A stretch of DNA of 64,000 nt from Emiliania huxleyi CCMP1516 (Eukaryota > Haptophyta > Isochrysidales > Noelaerhabdaceae), in NCBI RefSeq assembly GCF_000372725.1, contig NW_005200517.1, positions 72,757 to 136,756 on the forward strand, in the 5' to 3' direction. The position numbers and the translations under genes were made by a program. Shown piece after piece: positions 22,161 to 33,095 of this stretch; the first letter of the stretch is position 1, and every line of letters starts with the position of its first letter. The notes under the pieces were generated by a model. That model searched no databases, was not told the origin of the DNA, and worked only from the letters and a program-made list of their open reading frames with translations.

Positions 22161-23359
22161 CGCGTGTCGGGCTGTGCTCTCGTCGCGGCGGACACCGTCG
22201 CTCCACCCTATACGTCCTCGAAGCCTGCAGGCAAAGTTTCTCTTTTCCCGAAAAGAATTAGTTAGCCGGTTGAGGCCGATTGCCTCAACTGTCAACCACG
22301 TGGTTGACAGAGGCCTCAACCCTCAACCAAACTTGGTTGACGGACCCCTCAACCACGCGGAATGGCTGTTCACAGCTTCACACCCCCCGCGCAAAGGTCT
22401 GAACACACATTCTCTGATCATGTCCGTCTTCTTTAGACGCCTGGATGCTGCATTTGACGCGCCGTTTTTACGAGAACTTGCTTCAGCTACGTGCTCTCTC
22501 TCTCTCTCTGAATGGGAGGTGACAGGTGTGTGTGATTCAGGCACAGTGTGATGCAAAGCCCGGAGGAGCGCTGACAGCCATCGAAGGCGGGCCCCCGCAC
22601 GGCGCGGGGGGTCCCGGCCGACGTCATGGTCGTCCGCGGACGCGGCCGTCCGTCTCCGGAGACATTACCGAACTCAAAACTGCTTACCAAAGGCAGATAC
22701 GAGCTCAGCTCAGTGAGATCTAGCAGCACAAACCCTCAGTATCCAGAATAGTAAAGTCTGAAAAAGTCGGTCCGACCGGCGACCGCGCAGTCCGCAGAGC
22801 GGTCTGGCTGTCTGCAGAGCTTCCGTCCGAGCCCTGAGAAATGTCGGAGGCATGTCGGCCCATGTTCGCGATTTTGATGGCGTTTGCCCTTATTGCACGT
22901 GAAACAGACCGCGCCGGCCACGCACCCTTGTTCCCGGAGGCCAACTCGAATAGGTTTGAGCAATGGCCGTCTTCCATCTCATGCTCGACACGTCCGCCCG
23001 CCATCAAGTTGTTAGTTGAGTGGCAAAATGCAGCAGGAACTTAAGTTGCCTCCAAGGCCGCCCTGCAAGAAAGGCCGCACACTGGTCACTGCTCTCGGTA
23101 TGTGTTGTTGAGTGATAGCACTGTCTGATCCAACCAGAAAGAGCCGTCGAAGAGCCGTCGAGCTACATGAGACCCAAGCAAGTCGTCGTGATGTGCCAGG
23201 AATCGAAACTAGCGCCAAAATTGAGATCTCAGGATTGACATTAATTTCTCGCGCCTGCTTTCGCTGCTTGAGGCTCGCCAAACAGATCCTGCGTCTATGG
23301 CCGTGTGCAACGTCAAGTCGTTAACCGCGACAAGACCATCGCGCCAACCGCGACTCTGT

Positions 23360-23758
23360 TAAGGCTCATTAGAAATATTGAATATATTGTTCCAATACTT
23401 ACAGGAGCGATCAATCTCCAATATATTGGTCAATACTTAGAGGGGCTGGGGGCTGGGCTGGTCAAGGGGGGGTCACCATATCGATGTATCCAGCGATGAG
23501 ACGTCCATCCCGAGCTTGCGGACGCCCTAAAATCGCCCAAAATGGGCCTAAATCGCTGAAAAATCGCTTAGATCGCATCAAAATGCTTTTGAACTCCCGA
23601 GTCTGTCGATTTCAGCCACTATCTAGGCAATGTTTGGGACAAATGTCGATATTTTATGCTTTTGGAGGTGAAAATCTTGTCAATACTTAGAGGGAAGTCT
23701 GTCAATATTCAATATCAATACTTAGAGGGGCGAGAATCAATCTTTCTAATGAGCCTTA
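23360..23758. mobile_element. hAT-like MITE with 8-base target duplication
   Basis: Terminal inverted repeats start TAAGGCTCATTAGAAA and match over about 21 of 22 bases. Both sides are flanked by GACTCTGT (23352-23359 and 23759-23766). The 399-base body has no useful open frame and contains repeated CAATACTTAGAGG units. The 8-base duplication fits the hAT superfamily. Confidence 0.85.
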
Positions 23759-24301
23759 GACTCTGTTGCTTTTATGCGGCAGCATATTCACCGTGACTCT
23801 TGCCGTGGATGGTTAGTGACCGCGGTTGCTGACGCAATACTACGCCATGAGCTGAGCTTCACCAGCCGCTTCTCTACGAGGTCGAGGAGCGCAAGACCAA
23901 GAGCGCGCCGCGCAGGCGAAGCGATTTTTTGGCGGCAGGGCTGTTCCAATTTGGCCTTTATACGCTTTTCTCGCCGAGTACTATCTATATTCTTTTTGCG
24001 TATTCTTTCCGTATTCTTGTCCAAAATAGGGTCTATATTCTCGAATATGGCAAGAATACGGCTCCAAATAGGGCCTATATTCTCGAATATTCTTTATATT
24101 CCCGCTGAAAATCGCTTCGAAAAAGAATATAGAATATGAAGAAAAGCGTATACAGGCCAAGTTCCAATTTATCTTGTGATCACGCGCGAGCCTGTGAATA
24201 GGCCCCGGAGGCCTCAAACCCCAACTAAAGGGTTGACGGGGGGTCTCAACCGTCAACCAGATGGTTGAGGGGGGGGCTCAACCCTCAACCCCGAACCTCC
24301 C

Positions 24302-24376
24302 CTAGGTAGGTAGGTAGAAAGGTGAAGAACAGCCAGGCTCGGACTGGACACCAACGCGGTATGGGTGGACGCGAGA
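24302..24376 (+). repeat. Dispersed block A, copy 2
   Basis: (TAGG)n then AAAGGTGAAGAACAGCCAGG, CTCGGACTGGACACCAACGC and GGTATGGGTGGACGCGAGAC. It ends about 83 bases before the Rrp42 ATG, in the same direction. Confidence 0.8.
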
Positions 24377-24458
24377 CAGATGACGTGAAAAGAAGAAAAC
24401 CGACCGCACGACATCGCGCCTCGCGCCAGCCCAAAGTGTATCAGGTGTGTGTGTGTGT

Positions 24459-25364
24459 ATGTCCTCTACCGCGGAGCTCGCCTACACGCTCGAGGGCGTC
24501 GCGCAGGGCATGCGGGAGGACGGTCGGGCGCGGCTCGACCTGCGGCACCTCGCGATCGAGTGCTCGATCTTTGCGCACACGTGTGGCTCGGCGCGCGTGA
24601 CACTCGGAAACACCGAGGCGATTGTCGGCGTCGTCGCAGAGCTGTCGGAGCCGGAATCCGACGCGCCGGACGCGGGGAGGATCAGCGTGAGCGTCGGCGC
24701 CGCGGGCAACTTGGCGCTGCCCGACTACGGCGGCACCGACGCCGTCACCTTCCTCGAGGCGGCGCTCGCGCCGCTCTACTCGCACAAGGCTCTCGGCCCG
24801 GCGCTGCGGCCGCTGTGCATTAGCCGCGGCGCGCAGTGCTGGGAGCTGCGCGTGCACGCGCAGCTGATCTCGTGCGACGGCTGCCCGCTGGACGCGCTCG
24901 CCCTCGGCGTGCGCGCCGCGCTGCAGAGCACGCGGGTGCCTCGGATGACGGCGGTCGGGGGCGGCGAGGGCGGGCCGCCGCCCTCCGGCGGCGCGCCGCT
25001 CGACCTCGACCTGGACGAGTCGCTCGACGAGTCCCTCCCCTTCGACGCGAGCGGCGTGCCCCTCTTCCTCACCGTCTCCAACCTCGGACCTCACCTGGTC
25101 GCCGACTGCTCGGCCGCAGAGCGGCGCGCCGCGGGCAGCGCCCTCTCGCTCGGGCTCAACGCCGCCGGCGAGGTGTGTGCGGTGCGCGGCGGCGGGGGCT
25201 GCGGCGTCCACCTGGCGCTGGCGGCGGACATGCTGCAAACCGCCCGGCTGCTCTGCGCGGCGCTGCTCGAGGCGGTGGCCGACGCGACGGCGGCCGCCTT
25301 GCGCGACGCCCAGATGCGGGGCCACCCATACGCGGAGTCGGGCGCGTACGGCTTCCTGGCGTGA
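24459..25364 (+). CDS. RRP42: RNA exosome core subunit Rrp42 (EXOSC7-like)
   Basis: Single exon, 301 aa, close to the usual length of about 290. An RNase PH fold is seen: REDGRARLDLRHLAIEC, then GSARVTLGNTEAIVGVVAEL, a later SCDGCPLDALALGVRAAL helix and a C-terminal helix. These match Rrp42, a catalytically inactive ring subunit of the nuclear and cytoplasmic RNA exosome, which degrades and trims RNA 3' ends. ATG 24459 was chosen because the residues before it (MCVC) come from a GT repeat. The stop is followed by taaataaataaataaaa, which belongs to a SINE-like repeat and may double as a poly(A) signal. Rrp43/Rrp45 are less likely alternatives. Confidence 0.85.
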   Translation: MSSTAELAYTLEGVAQGMREDGRARLDLRHLAIECSIFAHTCGSARVTLGNTEAIVGVVAELSEPESDAPDAGRISVSVGAAGNLALPDYGGTDAVTFLEAALAPLYSHKALGPALRPLCISRGAQCWELRVHAQLISCDGCPLDALALGVRAALQSTRVPRMTAVGGGEGGPPPSGGAPLDLDLDESLDESLPFDASGVPLFLTVSNLGPHLVADCSAAERRAAGSALSLGLNAAGEVCAVRGGGGCGVHLALAADMLQTARLLCAALLEAVADATAAALRDAQMRGHPYAESGAYGFLA

Positions 25365-25503
25365 GCTCTTACGTTTGGCAGTGTACGTTCTCTCCGTCGA
25401 GAGCAAGAGCACACATCAACATTGAGCGTACAGAGAGAGCGGTGTGTTCTCCTCCAGCCGGACGCCGCTCGCGCTCCGCGCTCGGCTCGCGCGGTGACCG
25501 GTG

Positions 25504-25649
25504 TAAATAAATAAATAAAAACGGACACCTCTCTACTGTGAGATGGGTAAAAAGGAACAGGCCCCCGCCCTTGCGATCTTTGACTTTGTGCACAGGGTTC
25601 TTTGTGGGTGTGGTCGGCGACTAGCCGGGGTCGTCCTCCCGATGGGGGG
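25504..25649 (-). repeat. SINE-like repeat, copy 1
   Basis: Reverse complement of the element at 29541-29680. Shared parts include GGACACCTCT, GAGATGGGTAAAAAGGAACA and GGTGTGGTCGGCGACTAGCC. In element orientation it ends TGTCCGTTTTTATTTATTTA. Confidence 0.75.
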
Positions 25650-27714
25650 CTAGCACTAGCCGTCTTCCACATGGTCCCTCGGGTCCCTGCTGCTCCTAAT
25701 CGTGACCGGTGTAGCTGTGGGGGGCCAGGTGTTTGTCAACCACCGTGATCGTACCGTTTCTTAAACACAATATGCACACACGCCGCAGGCAGATTGTGTG
25801 TGCAGACGCCGCGCGACCCACACACGCAGAGCTCTCATTCTCTCGCTTTCTCACACACGCACAGTGTCGTATACACGCGGGTGTGTCGCCACATAGCCCA
25901 CACCGCAGGACCACGGCACGAGGAGTAAACGCTCCCTCCCTGCACAAGCACGTGAGAAATGCATCACGAGGGGACAATGATGTTCACGAGGCACCATCGC
26001 CTCTGGGGGCCTGGGAGGCGTGCGCCGTGACCACCACGGGCGCATCCGCCTCGAACGGCCGGAGAAAAATGCCCGTTCTTGTCAGCAGCACAGGGCAGGC
26101 GGGCGAGGCGGAGCGGGAATCTGGGTCCGAGCTCCGAAGTGCACCGGCCGGGGAAGGAGGCTTGGTGCGAGCGGTGGGTGGTGAGGGTGGGCGTGCTTAG
26201 GCCGTCGTTGCTGTCCTGCCGTCATCCGATGCAGCTGAGGCCGGAGCTGTATCGGAGGGTGTAACGGCTCGAGGCGCTGCGGGCCAGCCAGGCGGACCGC
26301 AGGCGGGACGTGGCCCGGGAGAGGCCGCCGGTGGGCCGAAGGTGGCTGGCGCTCGACCTGGCGGCGTGGTGGCAACACCCGCGACCGCGACCGCGCGCCG
26401 ATGGGGGATGGATAGTGGATGGCCTCCTCAGGCGGCACCCTCGGGAGGCGTTGAGTAGGCACCAAGGCCGAGCGGCGCACTATGGCGCTCGCTTTGGAGG
26501 ACCGGGGCGTGTACTGCCTCGCCACTCCGCGTCGTCCGCTCCCCGATCCCAGCTTGAGGGGGGACAGAGAGAGGACGCGCTCACTGAACCGCCTCATCAC
26601 GCTTGGGACGGCCTTGGCTCCGAGCCGGTCGCGCCGAGGAGAAGTGAGCTTCTCGACCTCGGCGATGAGCTTGGCTGGATGAAGCGCCACGTTGGGGTCT
26701 GGCACAATGACATCAAATAGCAGCGCAACTCGGCGGAGCGGCATGGATCGATGCGTCCAACGCAATCGATGCCGGTCAGGCAGCAGAAATGAAACCGTCC
26801 AGAGGTCGGCGTAACTGTATGTGCAACGCCATCAACGAACAGATTGTTTACGTAAGTTGAGTAACAGAGGAACGGCGAACACCGACAAATAAGTAGACTG
26901 GCGAGCGAGAGAGGGAGGGAGGGAGGGAGAGAGAGAAGAAGGGGGGGGGAGAGAGAGAGGGGGGGGGGGGGGGAGGGAGAGAGAGAGATGAGATGTGTGA
27001 GAGTGAGAGAGAGAGGAGAGCCCAGCCAACAGTAGTAAGGCGTCGAAAAAAGAGGGATCCGCCAGGGGGCGTGGGAAGCCGTCGATCGCCCGGCTACGGG
27101 AGGCGCCGCCTCACCCACCGAGTCGCGGACCTCGAGCGGGCGGCCATGACCATCCCTTTCGGCACCGTCGTGAACGTCGTCAACCCGGGCGGGGCGCTGC
27201 ACGACGACTCCGAGACGGAGTCCACGGACCACGAGGAGTAGTCGTAGTGCAGTGTCACGCATCAAGATACACACGGCGCCCCCCCTGTAGCCCTGAGATT
27301 TGATTGAGATGCAGATGAGCTCGCGAGCTCGCGCGTGTGTTTGGTCGATCGGCCGTCCTCTTCACACATCTCATTGAGATTGTTATTCAAATTCCATGTT
27401 CACAGCAATTGTCTCCCCTTTTTTTTCACCACCTGAGATCCCGAATCTCAGCCCTGCAATTATGACCCCATCTGCCCTGCCCTGCCCTGCCGTACTGCCC
27501 TGCCTGCCCGCACACTGCCGCTTGGCCTGCACAAGCTTTTCCGGCAAACAAAAAGGAAAACAGAGGGTCCCCAGCACTTTGCGTTTCCGGAAATTTCCAG
27601 GGAAAACAGAGGGTGTTTGGTGCTCCATTCTGGAAACTCGCGAGTTTCCCTGAGTCTGAGAGCTGGTCTGGGGCAAAATCTGACGCAAAATTGAGGAAAT
27701 CGGCACGATACCCA

Positions 27715-27800
27715 GGCGGTCGCAGGATATTTTCCAGGTACACCCGGGGTTTTCCAGGTATACCCGCAAAATACCCGGTATTTTGCCGATTTGGCTGATT
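27715..27800. repeat. ATACCCGGTATTTTGC repeat, copy 1
   Basis: Contains TTTCCAGGTATACCCGCAAA and ATACCCGGTATTTTGCCGAT. A related sequence in the other direction is at 42895-42990. Confidence 0.7.
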
Positions 27801-28180
27801 TTGTGGGCCCAAACCAGCCTCAGACTCGGCTCAGAGCCCGGAAAATTTGATGGGTTTCCCGGGAAAATAGAGAGGAAAAGAGAGGGTGCTGCAGAGAAAA
27901 AAGGAAAGGAAAAGAGACGGGGTGCGAGAAGAAAACCTTGTTCAGCCTAAACTGCCGCACAACTGCCCTGCCCGATCCCCTACCTGCCCCGGGTGTGAAA
28001 CCCACACTGCCCTGCCCGGCCCAAACCACACTGCCGAGGTGTGAATAGCCGGCCGCTGCCGCTCCCGAGGTCTCGGAGAAACTTGTAGCCCACGTACAGT
28101 GGGGCGACCAGAACACCGGACCAAGGCAAACTCCGGCGTGTCTCAACACAAGCAAAGTTCTGGATCACGCAAAAAAAATC

Positions 28181-29200
28181 ATGACCAACACATACATAGA
28201 TTTCGCCAATGTCTGTGCCTCCATGAATGACGACCTTTGGTCTGAGGTGGCGCGGTTCCTCCCACCGCCCGATGCCTTTTCCTTTGCGCAAAGCTGCCGC
28301 GCAGGGGCCATTGCATGGAGGCGGCGGCTCCAAGGCTGGTCGCTCGCAGCCCTGGCAAAGACCTTTGAAGAAAGGTTCGCCCTCAAGCAGGTCGCGGGCA
28401 CGAGCGCGATGACGCGAGGCGAGCGGGCTCTGCATGTGGATCTGTCTCGTGCTGACGCGCGGGCTCTGAGGTGCTTCTCTACTGCGCTTACCCTGGGCGC
28501 TTTGGAGGTTCGCTCACTCTACTTCGCAGGCATGGGCGTGGAGGGCGGCCAGGCCCTGGCCAATGCTCTCTCGTGCGGCGCCTTGGCGAGGCTTGAGAAG
28601 CTCTTGCTGGACTTCAACCGCCTTGGCGACGTCGGGGTTGCAGCAATTTCCAATGCCGTCGGCGACGGCGGCGGGCTGGCGAGGCTCAGGGCGCTCTCGC
28701 TTCGCAGCATCCAGGTCGGCGATGCAGGCGCATCGGCCCTCGCCGGCGTAATCGCAAAGGGTGCGATGGTTAGCCTGACCGACCTCGATCTCTCTTACAA
28801 CCTCATCGGGGACCAGGGAGCCACGGCAATAGCGCAGTCGACGGTTGGGCGGCCACCATCGGTGGGGTGGCCTGGGCCGCGGGGGGGCCGCCTGCTTGTA
28901 GGGGCGCCGGCGGGTGGGCCGCTGTCGAAGCTGAAGACGCTGTGGTTGGGGAGCAACCAGATTGGCGACGAGGGGCTGAGGGCGCTCTGCACGGTGCTGA
29001 CGAACGGATCCCTCGAGGGCTGCCAGCGGGTGCCGATTTGGGGCAACCCGGCGAGCGAACAAATGCAGGAGAAGCTGCGGGGCCTCGTCGCAAGCAGGAG
29101 CCGGAGGCGGCCCATGGGGGTCACCGTGTGGACGCCAGCCGGGACGGGGAATCGCCGCGCTCACCACAGGCACGCTGCCGGGGGCGCTTCTCAAAGATGA
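28181..29200 (+). CDS. F-box-like leucine-rich repeat protein
   Basis: 339 aa, single exon. The first 60 residues look F-box-like (MNDDLWSEVARFLPPPDAFS, then CRAGAIAWRRRL). LRR units of the RNI type follow: LARLEKLLLDFNRLGDVGVA, LARLRALSLRSIQVGDAGAS, SLTDLDLSYNLIGDQGATAI and LSKLKTLWLGSNQIGDEGLR. A Gly/Pro-rich insert of about 25 residues interrupts the repeats. Such proteins recruit substrates to SCF ubiquitin ligases, but an F-box without a Skp1 test is only likely. It sits between two inverted copies of a SINE-like repeat. Confidence 0.75.
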   Translation: MTNTYIDFANVCASMNDDLWSEVARFLPPPDAFSFAQSCRAGAIAWRRRLQGWSLAALAKTFEERFALKQVAGTSAMTRGERALHVDLSRADARALRCFSTALTLGALEVRSLYFAGMGVEGGQALANALSCGALARLEKLLLDFNRLGDVGVAAISNAVGDGGGLARLRALSLRSIQVGDAGASALAGVIAKGAMVSLTDLDLSYNLIGDQGATAIAQSTVGRPPSVGWPGPRGGRLLVGAPAGGPLSKLKTLWLGSNQIGDEGLRALCTVLTNGSLEGCQRVPIWGNPASEQMQEKLRGLVASRSRRRPMGVTVWTPAGTGNRRAHHRHAAGGASQR

Positions 29201-29751
29201 GGATGGGCACGGCCGGAACATCCCAACACTGTCCGGAGTGGCGCACACCAGTTGGCGGCTGTGTTATTAAAATAATTTTTGTATCGATGCATCCCTCTCT
29301 CTAGTCGGTTTTAGATTTCGGTTTTTAGTGTGGATGTGTGTGTCTCTGTGTGGTTTTTCTAGTATTCTAGTGATCTGTGATCTGTAAGGGTCCGCCCGCA
29401 GGCGCATTTTGTATACCGAGGCGGTGCCCGGTGCCGAACCTGTCGGACCTTAAGACAGCATTGTGGATCCCTGGGCGAGGGTGATGGAGTATTCTAGTGA
29501 GATAGTGTGCTATAGACTAGAGAGCCGTTAAGTCCCCCGACCCCCATCGTGAGCACGACCCCGGCTAGTCGCCGACCACACCCACAAAGCACCCTGTACA
29601 AAGACCGCACAGGCGGGGACCTGTTCCTTTTTACCCATCTCCTAGCAGAGCCAGAGGTGTCCGTTTTATTTATTTTTTATCCCTCGCTCTTCGACTCCGT
29701 GTTCGCGCGCGCGGCACGCCACAGATACATGAGCAGTTTGGGAGATTACAT
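29201..29751. other. Intergenic with SINE-like copy 2
   Basis: Between the LRR gene and the convergent membrane protein gene. Holds the SINE-like repeat at 29541-29680; no gene otherwise. Confidence 0.5.
29541..29680 (+). repeat. SINE-like repeat, copy 2
   Basis: Begins near CCCCCATCGTGAGCACGACC, contains GGCTAGTCGCCGACCACACC and CACAAAGCACCCTG, and ends GGTGTCCGTTTTATTTATTT. An A/T-rich end of this kind is typical of retroposons. A partial copy lies near 59819-59868 and a tail-only match near 44627-44655. Confidence 0.75.
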
Positions 29752-30570
29752 CTAGACGAGAAGCGGCCGGTGTGTCAATGGCAGCACCCGTGCCCATCTC
29801 CGCCTGGCGCCTGCGGCCTGGCGGGCTTGGACCTCCTCCGGCTCCTCGGCTTGGGCTTGGGGTCCGCCGCCTGCGCGGTGGCGAGGAGGGGTGAGGGACG
29901 CCCACTCTAGCTGCGAGGAAGCGGTGTGGGCGGATCGTGCGAAGAGGAAGGGAGGCCTCGCCTTCGAGCTGCGGAGGGCGGCGAGGCCGAGGGCGGCGAG
30001 CAGCGCGACGGCAAAGAGCTCGGGCTGAGGTGCCAACCCCGGGCAGCCGAAGAGCAGGCAACCACAGCCGGCCAGCACGGCAAGCTGCGGCAGGCGGGAG
30101 AGGAGAGGGGTGGGACGGCGCACCGAGAGAGGCGGAGCAAAGGTCACGTCGTATGTCGCAATCTACTGTCTGGCAGCCTCAGCGCCGGGGAGGAGCACCG
30201 CCGAGGCTGAGCCGGAGGTGATCAGCGAGGCGCCGATCAGTGGCAGGTTGGGCGAGGGCCGTCCCGCGAGCTGCTGGACGGTGGAGTTAGTGTCCAGAAG
30301 CCGATCAAATTTTCGCGCGGTCTTTGCATACGCCGAGCTCAGCGTGCGCCTCGGGGGCTTTGAGCTCACGTACTCGAGCGGCGTCAGTAGCGACCGAGCC
30401 GTGACGTTGATGGCCGAGCTTTCGACAATCGGGCCAGCCCAGCGAACGGCGGCGCCGATCGCCAGCGTCAGCGGCACAAGTTTTTCCCTGCGCGGCCTGA
30501 CCATGAAGGGCTGCTGGTGCAGCAGGACGGCCACGCTGATGAGCGAGAGGACCTGTCGGAGGACGCGCAT
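29752..30570 (-). CDS. Unknown multi-span membrane protein
   Basis: ATG at 30570. The first exon reads MRVLRQVLSLISVAVLLHQQ, then a second hydrophobic stretch and a soluble part, ending SGSASA. A 36-base GT-AG intron (about 30191-30156) then fits in phase to an exon that begins IATYDVTFAPP and carries hydrophobic segments (LAVLAGCGCLLFG, LFAVALLAALGLAAL) before a basic tail. An acceptor-like site (gaatag) just before the ATG leaves room for a 5' exon, but the RING gene ends only 159 bases away. No family is recognised. The very short intron lowers confidence. Confidence 0.4.
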
Positions 30571-30728
30571 GTGGCTATTCAACCCGTTTGTATGCGGCGA
30601 ACAAGGAGAGGATGCACTCCGCCTTTTCTGGTTTCACTGCCCACGACAGCCTCGCCTCGCCTTTCCAGCTCGCGCGGCGTATTTATTTGATCTCGGGCTC
30701 GATGGAGACCTTGTTACCAGCCATCTAT

Positions 30729-31951
30729 CTAGACCGGACGCGGAACCATCCACATCATCACTGGCTCGCGGCAGTAAGGGCACTCTCGCATCAGCTCCGA
30801 GCACGGCCCACAAGCACACAGGTGCCCGCACGGAACCGCAGCATGCGACTTGACTCTCGCGAAACACACGATACACGTGGTCTCTCCCCCCATCGTGGAC
30901 TCGGGGGCAGCCGGCCGCCCCGTGTCGAGGCCGGCGTCCGCGAGTGAGACGGCAGCAAGCGGCTCGGTGACCGGCAGATGCTGCTCCGCCGCCTCTCCCG
31001 CCTCTGGCCCGATCAAGCGCTCGATGGCGCCGACCCGCTCCTCGAGGCTGCCCTCGGTCGCCGCGCCGAGGCTCGCCTCCAGCCGCTCGACACGCCGCAC
31101 CAAGTCCCCGCCGCCGCCGGTCGACTCGCTGCTCACCGCCTCCTCGCACCGCGACACCCGACGCACCAGTGCCTCCTCCGCATCCACCTCTGACCGGCGC
31201 AGCGCCTCTGCCAGCTCCGCATCCTCGCGCAGCGCCGCCTGCTCTGCCGCATCCGCTAGCTCTGCCGCCTCGCGCTCCGCCCGCCTCACTGCCTCCTGCT
31301 CAGAAGCCAGCTGCGCCGCCCTCTCCTCCTGTGCGCGAAGCTCTGCCGCAGCCCGCGCCCTCCGCTCCTCCTCGAGCGCGAAAGCAGACGGCCCCTTCTT
31401 GGCCTTGTTGTTCTTCGCCTTGGCCTCCTTCTTGGCCGCCGTTGCCTCCGCCGCCTTTGCGCGCCGCCTCGCCTTCTCCTCCTCCGCCCTCTTGTCAGCA
31501 GCCTCCTTCTCGCGCCGCGCCGCCTCTGCCTGAGCGGCTTTGCGCGCCGCCGCCGCCGCCCGCTGCTCCTCTCGCTGCGCCTCCTCCGCCGCAAGCCTCT
31601 CCGTCTTCCTCGCCCGCAGCGTCTCCTCTGCTGCCGCGCGCTCAGCAGCCAGCTTCGCCTCCGCCTCCGCCGCAATGGCTCGCCTCTGCTCCTCCAGCGC
31701 CGCCGCATCCGCTGCCCGGCGCGCCTCGTCCGCCGCTCGCTCTGCTTCGCGCTGTCGTGCCGCCTGCTCGCGCTCCCGCGCCGCCGCCTCCTCCTCCCGC
31801 TCTCGCTGCTCGCGCCGCCCCTTGGCCTCGAGCGCCTTCTCTGCCCGGGTGCCCGCCGCCCGGTCGCGTCCTTGCGCTGCTGATCGATCGGGACGGCGAG
31901 GTCGGCCTCGGTCTCTGAGTCCGTGTCGATGTCGCGCTGGCAGCAGCTCAT
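30729..31951 (-). CDS. Coiled-coil protein with C-terminal RING finger
   Basis: Proposed exons 31951-31876 and 31840-30729 (395 aa), joined by a 35-base GC-AG intron; the ATG gives MSCCQRDIDTDSETEADLAV, whose Cys pair could be acylated. The middle is about 230 residues of Ala/Glu/Arg-rich coiled coil (EEQRRAIAAEAEAKLAAERA). The last 45 residues form a C3HC4 RING: CIVCFARVKSHAAVPCGHLC, ACGPC, then CPYCREPV. RINGs of this compact terminal type are usually E3 ubiquitin ligases. The target is unknown. If the tiny intron is wrong, the start lies elsewhere in the same open frame. Confidence 0.65.
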
Positions 31952-32084
31952 GAGATGACTGCAGGACGCGTGCACGGGCTGAGGGCTGCCGACGGAACAC
32001 GCCGACGGACACGTGTCGCTTGTAGTGAGCGTCGGGCTGGTGGTTCGACACCGAGTTTGAAAGATCTGTTTCTCTACGTCTCTC

Positions 32085-33086
32085 CTGGCGAGTAGAGACC
32101 ACGCCTGCTATTCACAGCACAAGCCCTCGCCGGGGACTCGAGCATGCGCAGCGAAAAGCAGGCGTGCGGCATGCGGAGCTCCCCACCGGCGGCGGGCTTG
32201 AAGACACTGAGCCGAGCGCGCCGGCGGCGGACCGCCGCCGGCGCGCTCGCTTCGGCGGATGGCTGAGCGGCACAGTTTCTGGCCGCCCGGCCTGCGAGCA
32301 GTCGCCGCGAGACGATCAAAGGCGCGGTTCAAGCGCGCCGCCATGCCAGATCTCGCCCCACGCCCCGGCCAGACCGGGCAGTACGTGCAGGAATGATGCA
32401 GGCATGATGGGTGGGTGTGGTGAGCACGCCAGCGGCACCGCTGCGCACTCTCAGGGTCGCAGCCGCCTATCTCGTGAGGGGCGTGGCTCGGGGCGGGTGC
32501 GAGAGAGTCGAGGAGCGCGGCGCGCGTGCGCGCGCGTGGTAAAGTCGGTTTATATTTCATCACTGGTATAAAAGAGACCCAAAACGGCACTCGCGCCGCG
32601 CCCACGCGCGCTCGTATCACCTCAACACTCACACAGCACGCTTGAATGAAGCCCCCGAGGGTCGAGCCGGACCGGCTGTGGACTTGATTGGACTCGACGG
32701 TTCTCTTCGCAGATCCATGAGGAGCTGTGAGGAGGCACATTTCCGGCTGGTTTCGGCTCCAGAGTGTGATAGACTCACGTGGAACCGCCGGCGGGGCGAG
32801 AGCCAGCAGCGGGCAAACCGCGCCTCCGGTGCTCCGCTGCGATGACGAGCTGGCGCCAGCCACGCGCGGCCTGGCCAGGTCGGCAGGCGAGCAGCAGGCA
32901 TGCCGAGCGCGTGCGCGCGCGGCGGTCTCGTTGAGGCGGCAGAGCAGGCCGCATGTTGAGCAAAGAGGGCTCCAACACCCATCCTCGCCGAAAGACGGCG
33001 ATCCAACCCTCCGCTTGTCACACGCCTCCTTTTTCCAGAGGATCCCCCCCCCTGTGAAAAAGTGAGGCGTGGTCTCTACTCGCCAG
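32085..33086. mobile_element. Non-autonomous Mutator-like element with 9-base target duplication
   Basis: Perfect 22-base terminal inverted repeats beginning CTGGCGAGTAGAGACCACGC. Both sides are flanked by ACGTCTCTC (32076-32084 and 33087-33095). The element is 1,002 bases. A long minus-strand frame crosses it but has no recognisable transposase. A 9-base duplication fits Mutator-like elements. It sits 134 bases upstream of the RING gene ATG. Confidence 0.88.
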
Positions 33087-33095
33087 ACGTCTCTC

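Larger units (their letters stand above)
22161..24458. other. Repeat-rich intergenic region
   Basis: Between RibBA and Rrp42. GGTTGA palindromic clusters lie at 22262-22355 and 24205-24300, with a MITE at 23360-23758. The part at 23340-24180 is AT-richer and full of AATATTC-type repeats. Block A copy 2 precedes Rrp42. Short open frames at 22730-23000 resemble nothing I recognise. Confidence 0.5.
25365..28180. other. Repeat-rich intergenic region
   Basis: Holds SINE-like copy 1 (25504-25649), a CA-rich patch at 25770-25900, a purine-only tract gagagaggg near 26905-27020, an ATACCC repeat at 27715-27800 and TGCCC repeats at 27475-27520. Open frames at 26080-26770 and 27000-27241 give low-complexity proteins with no recognised domain. 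No gene is called. Confidence 0.4.

Noticed and set aside
30110-30853. Plus-strand 247-codon frame
   Set aside because: Antisense to the membrane protein and RING genes, whose minus frames have better protein features.
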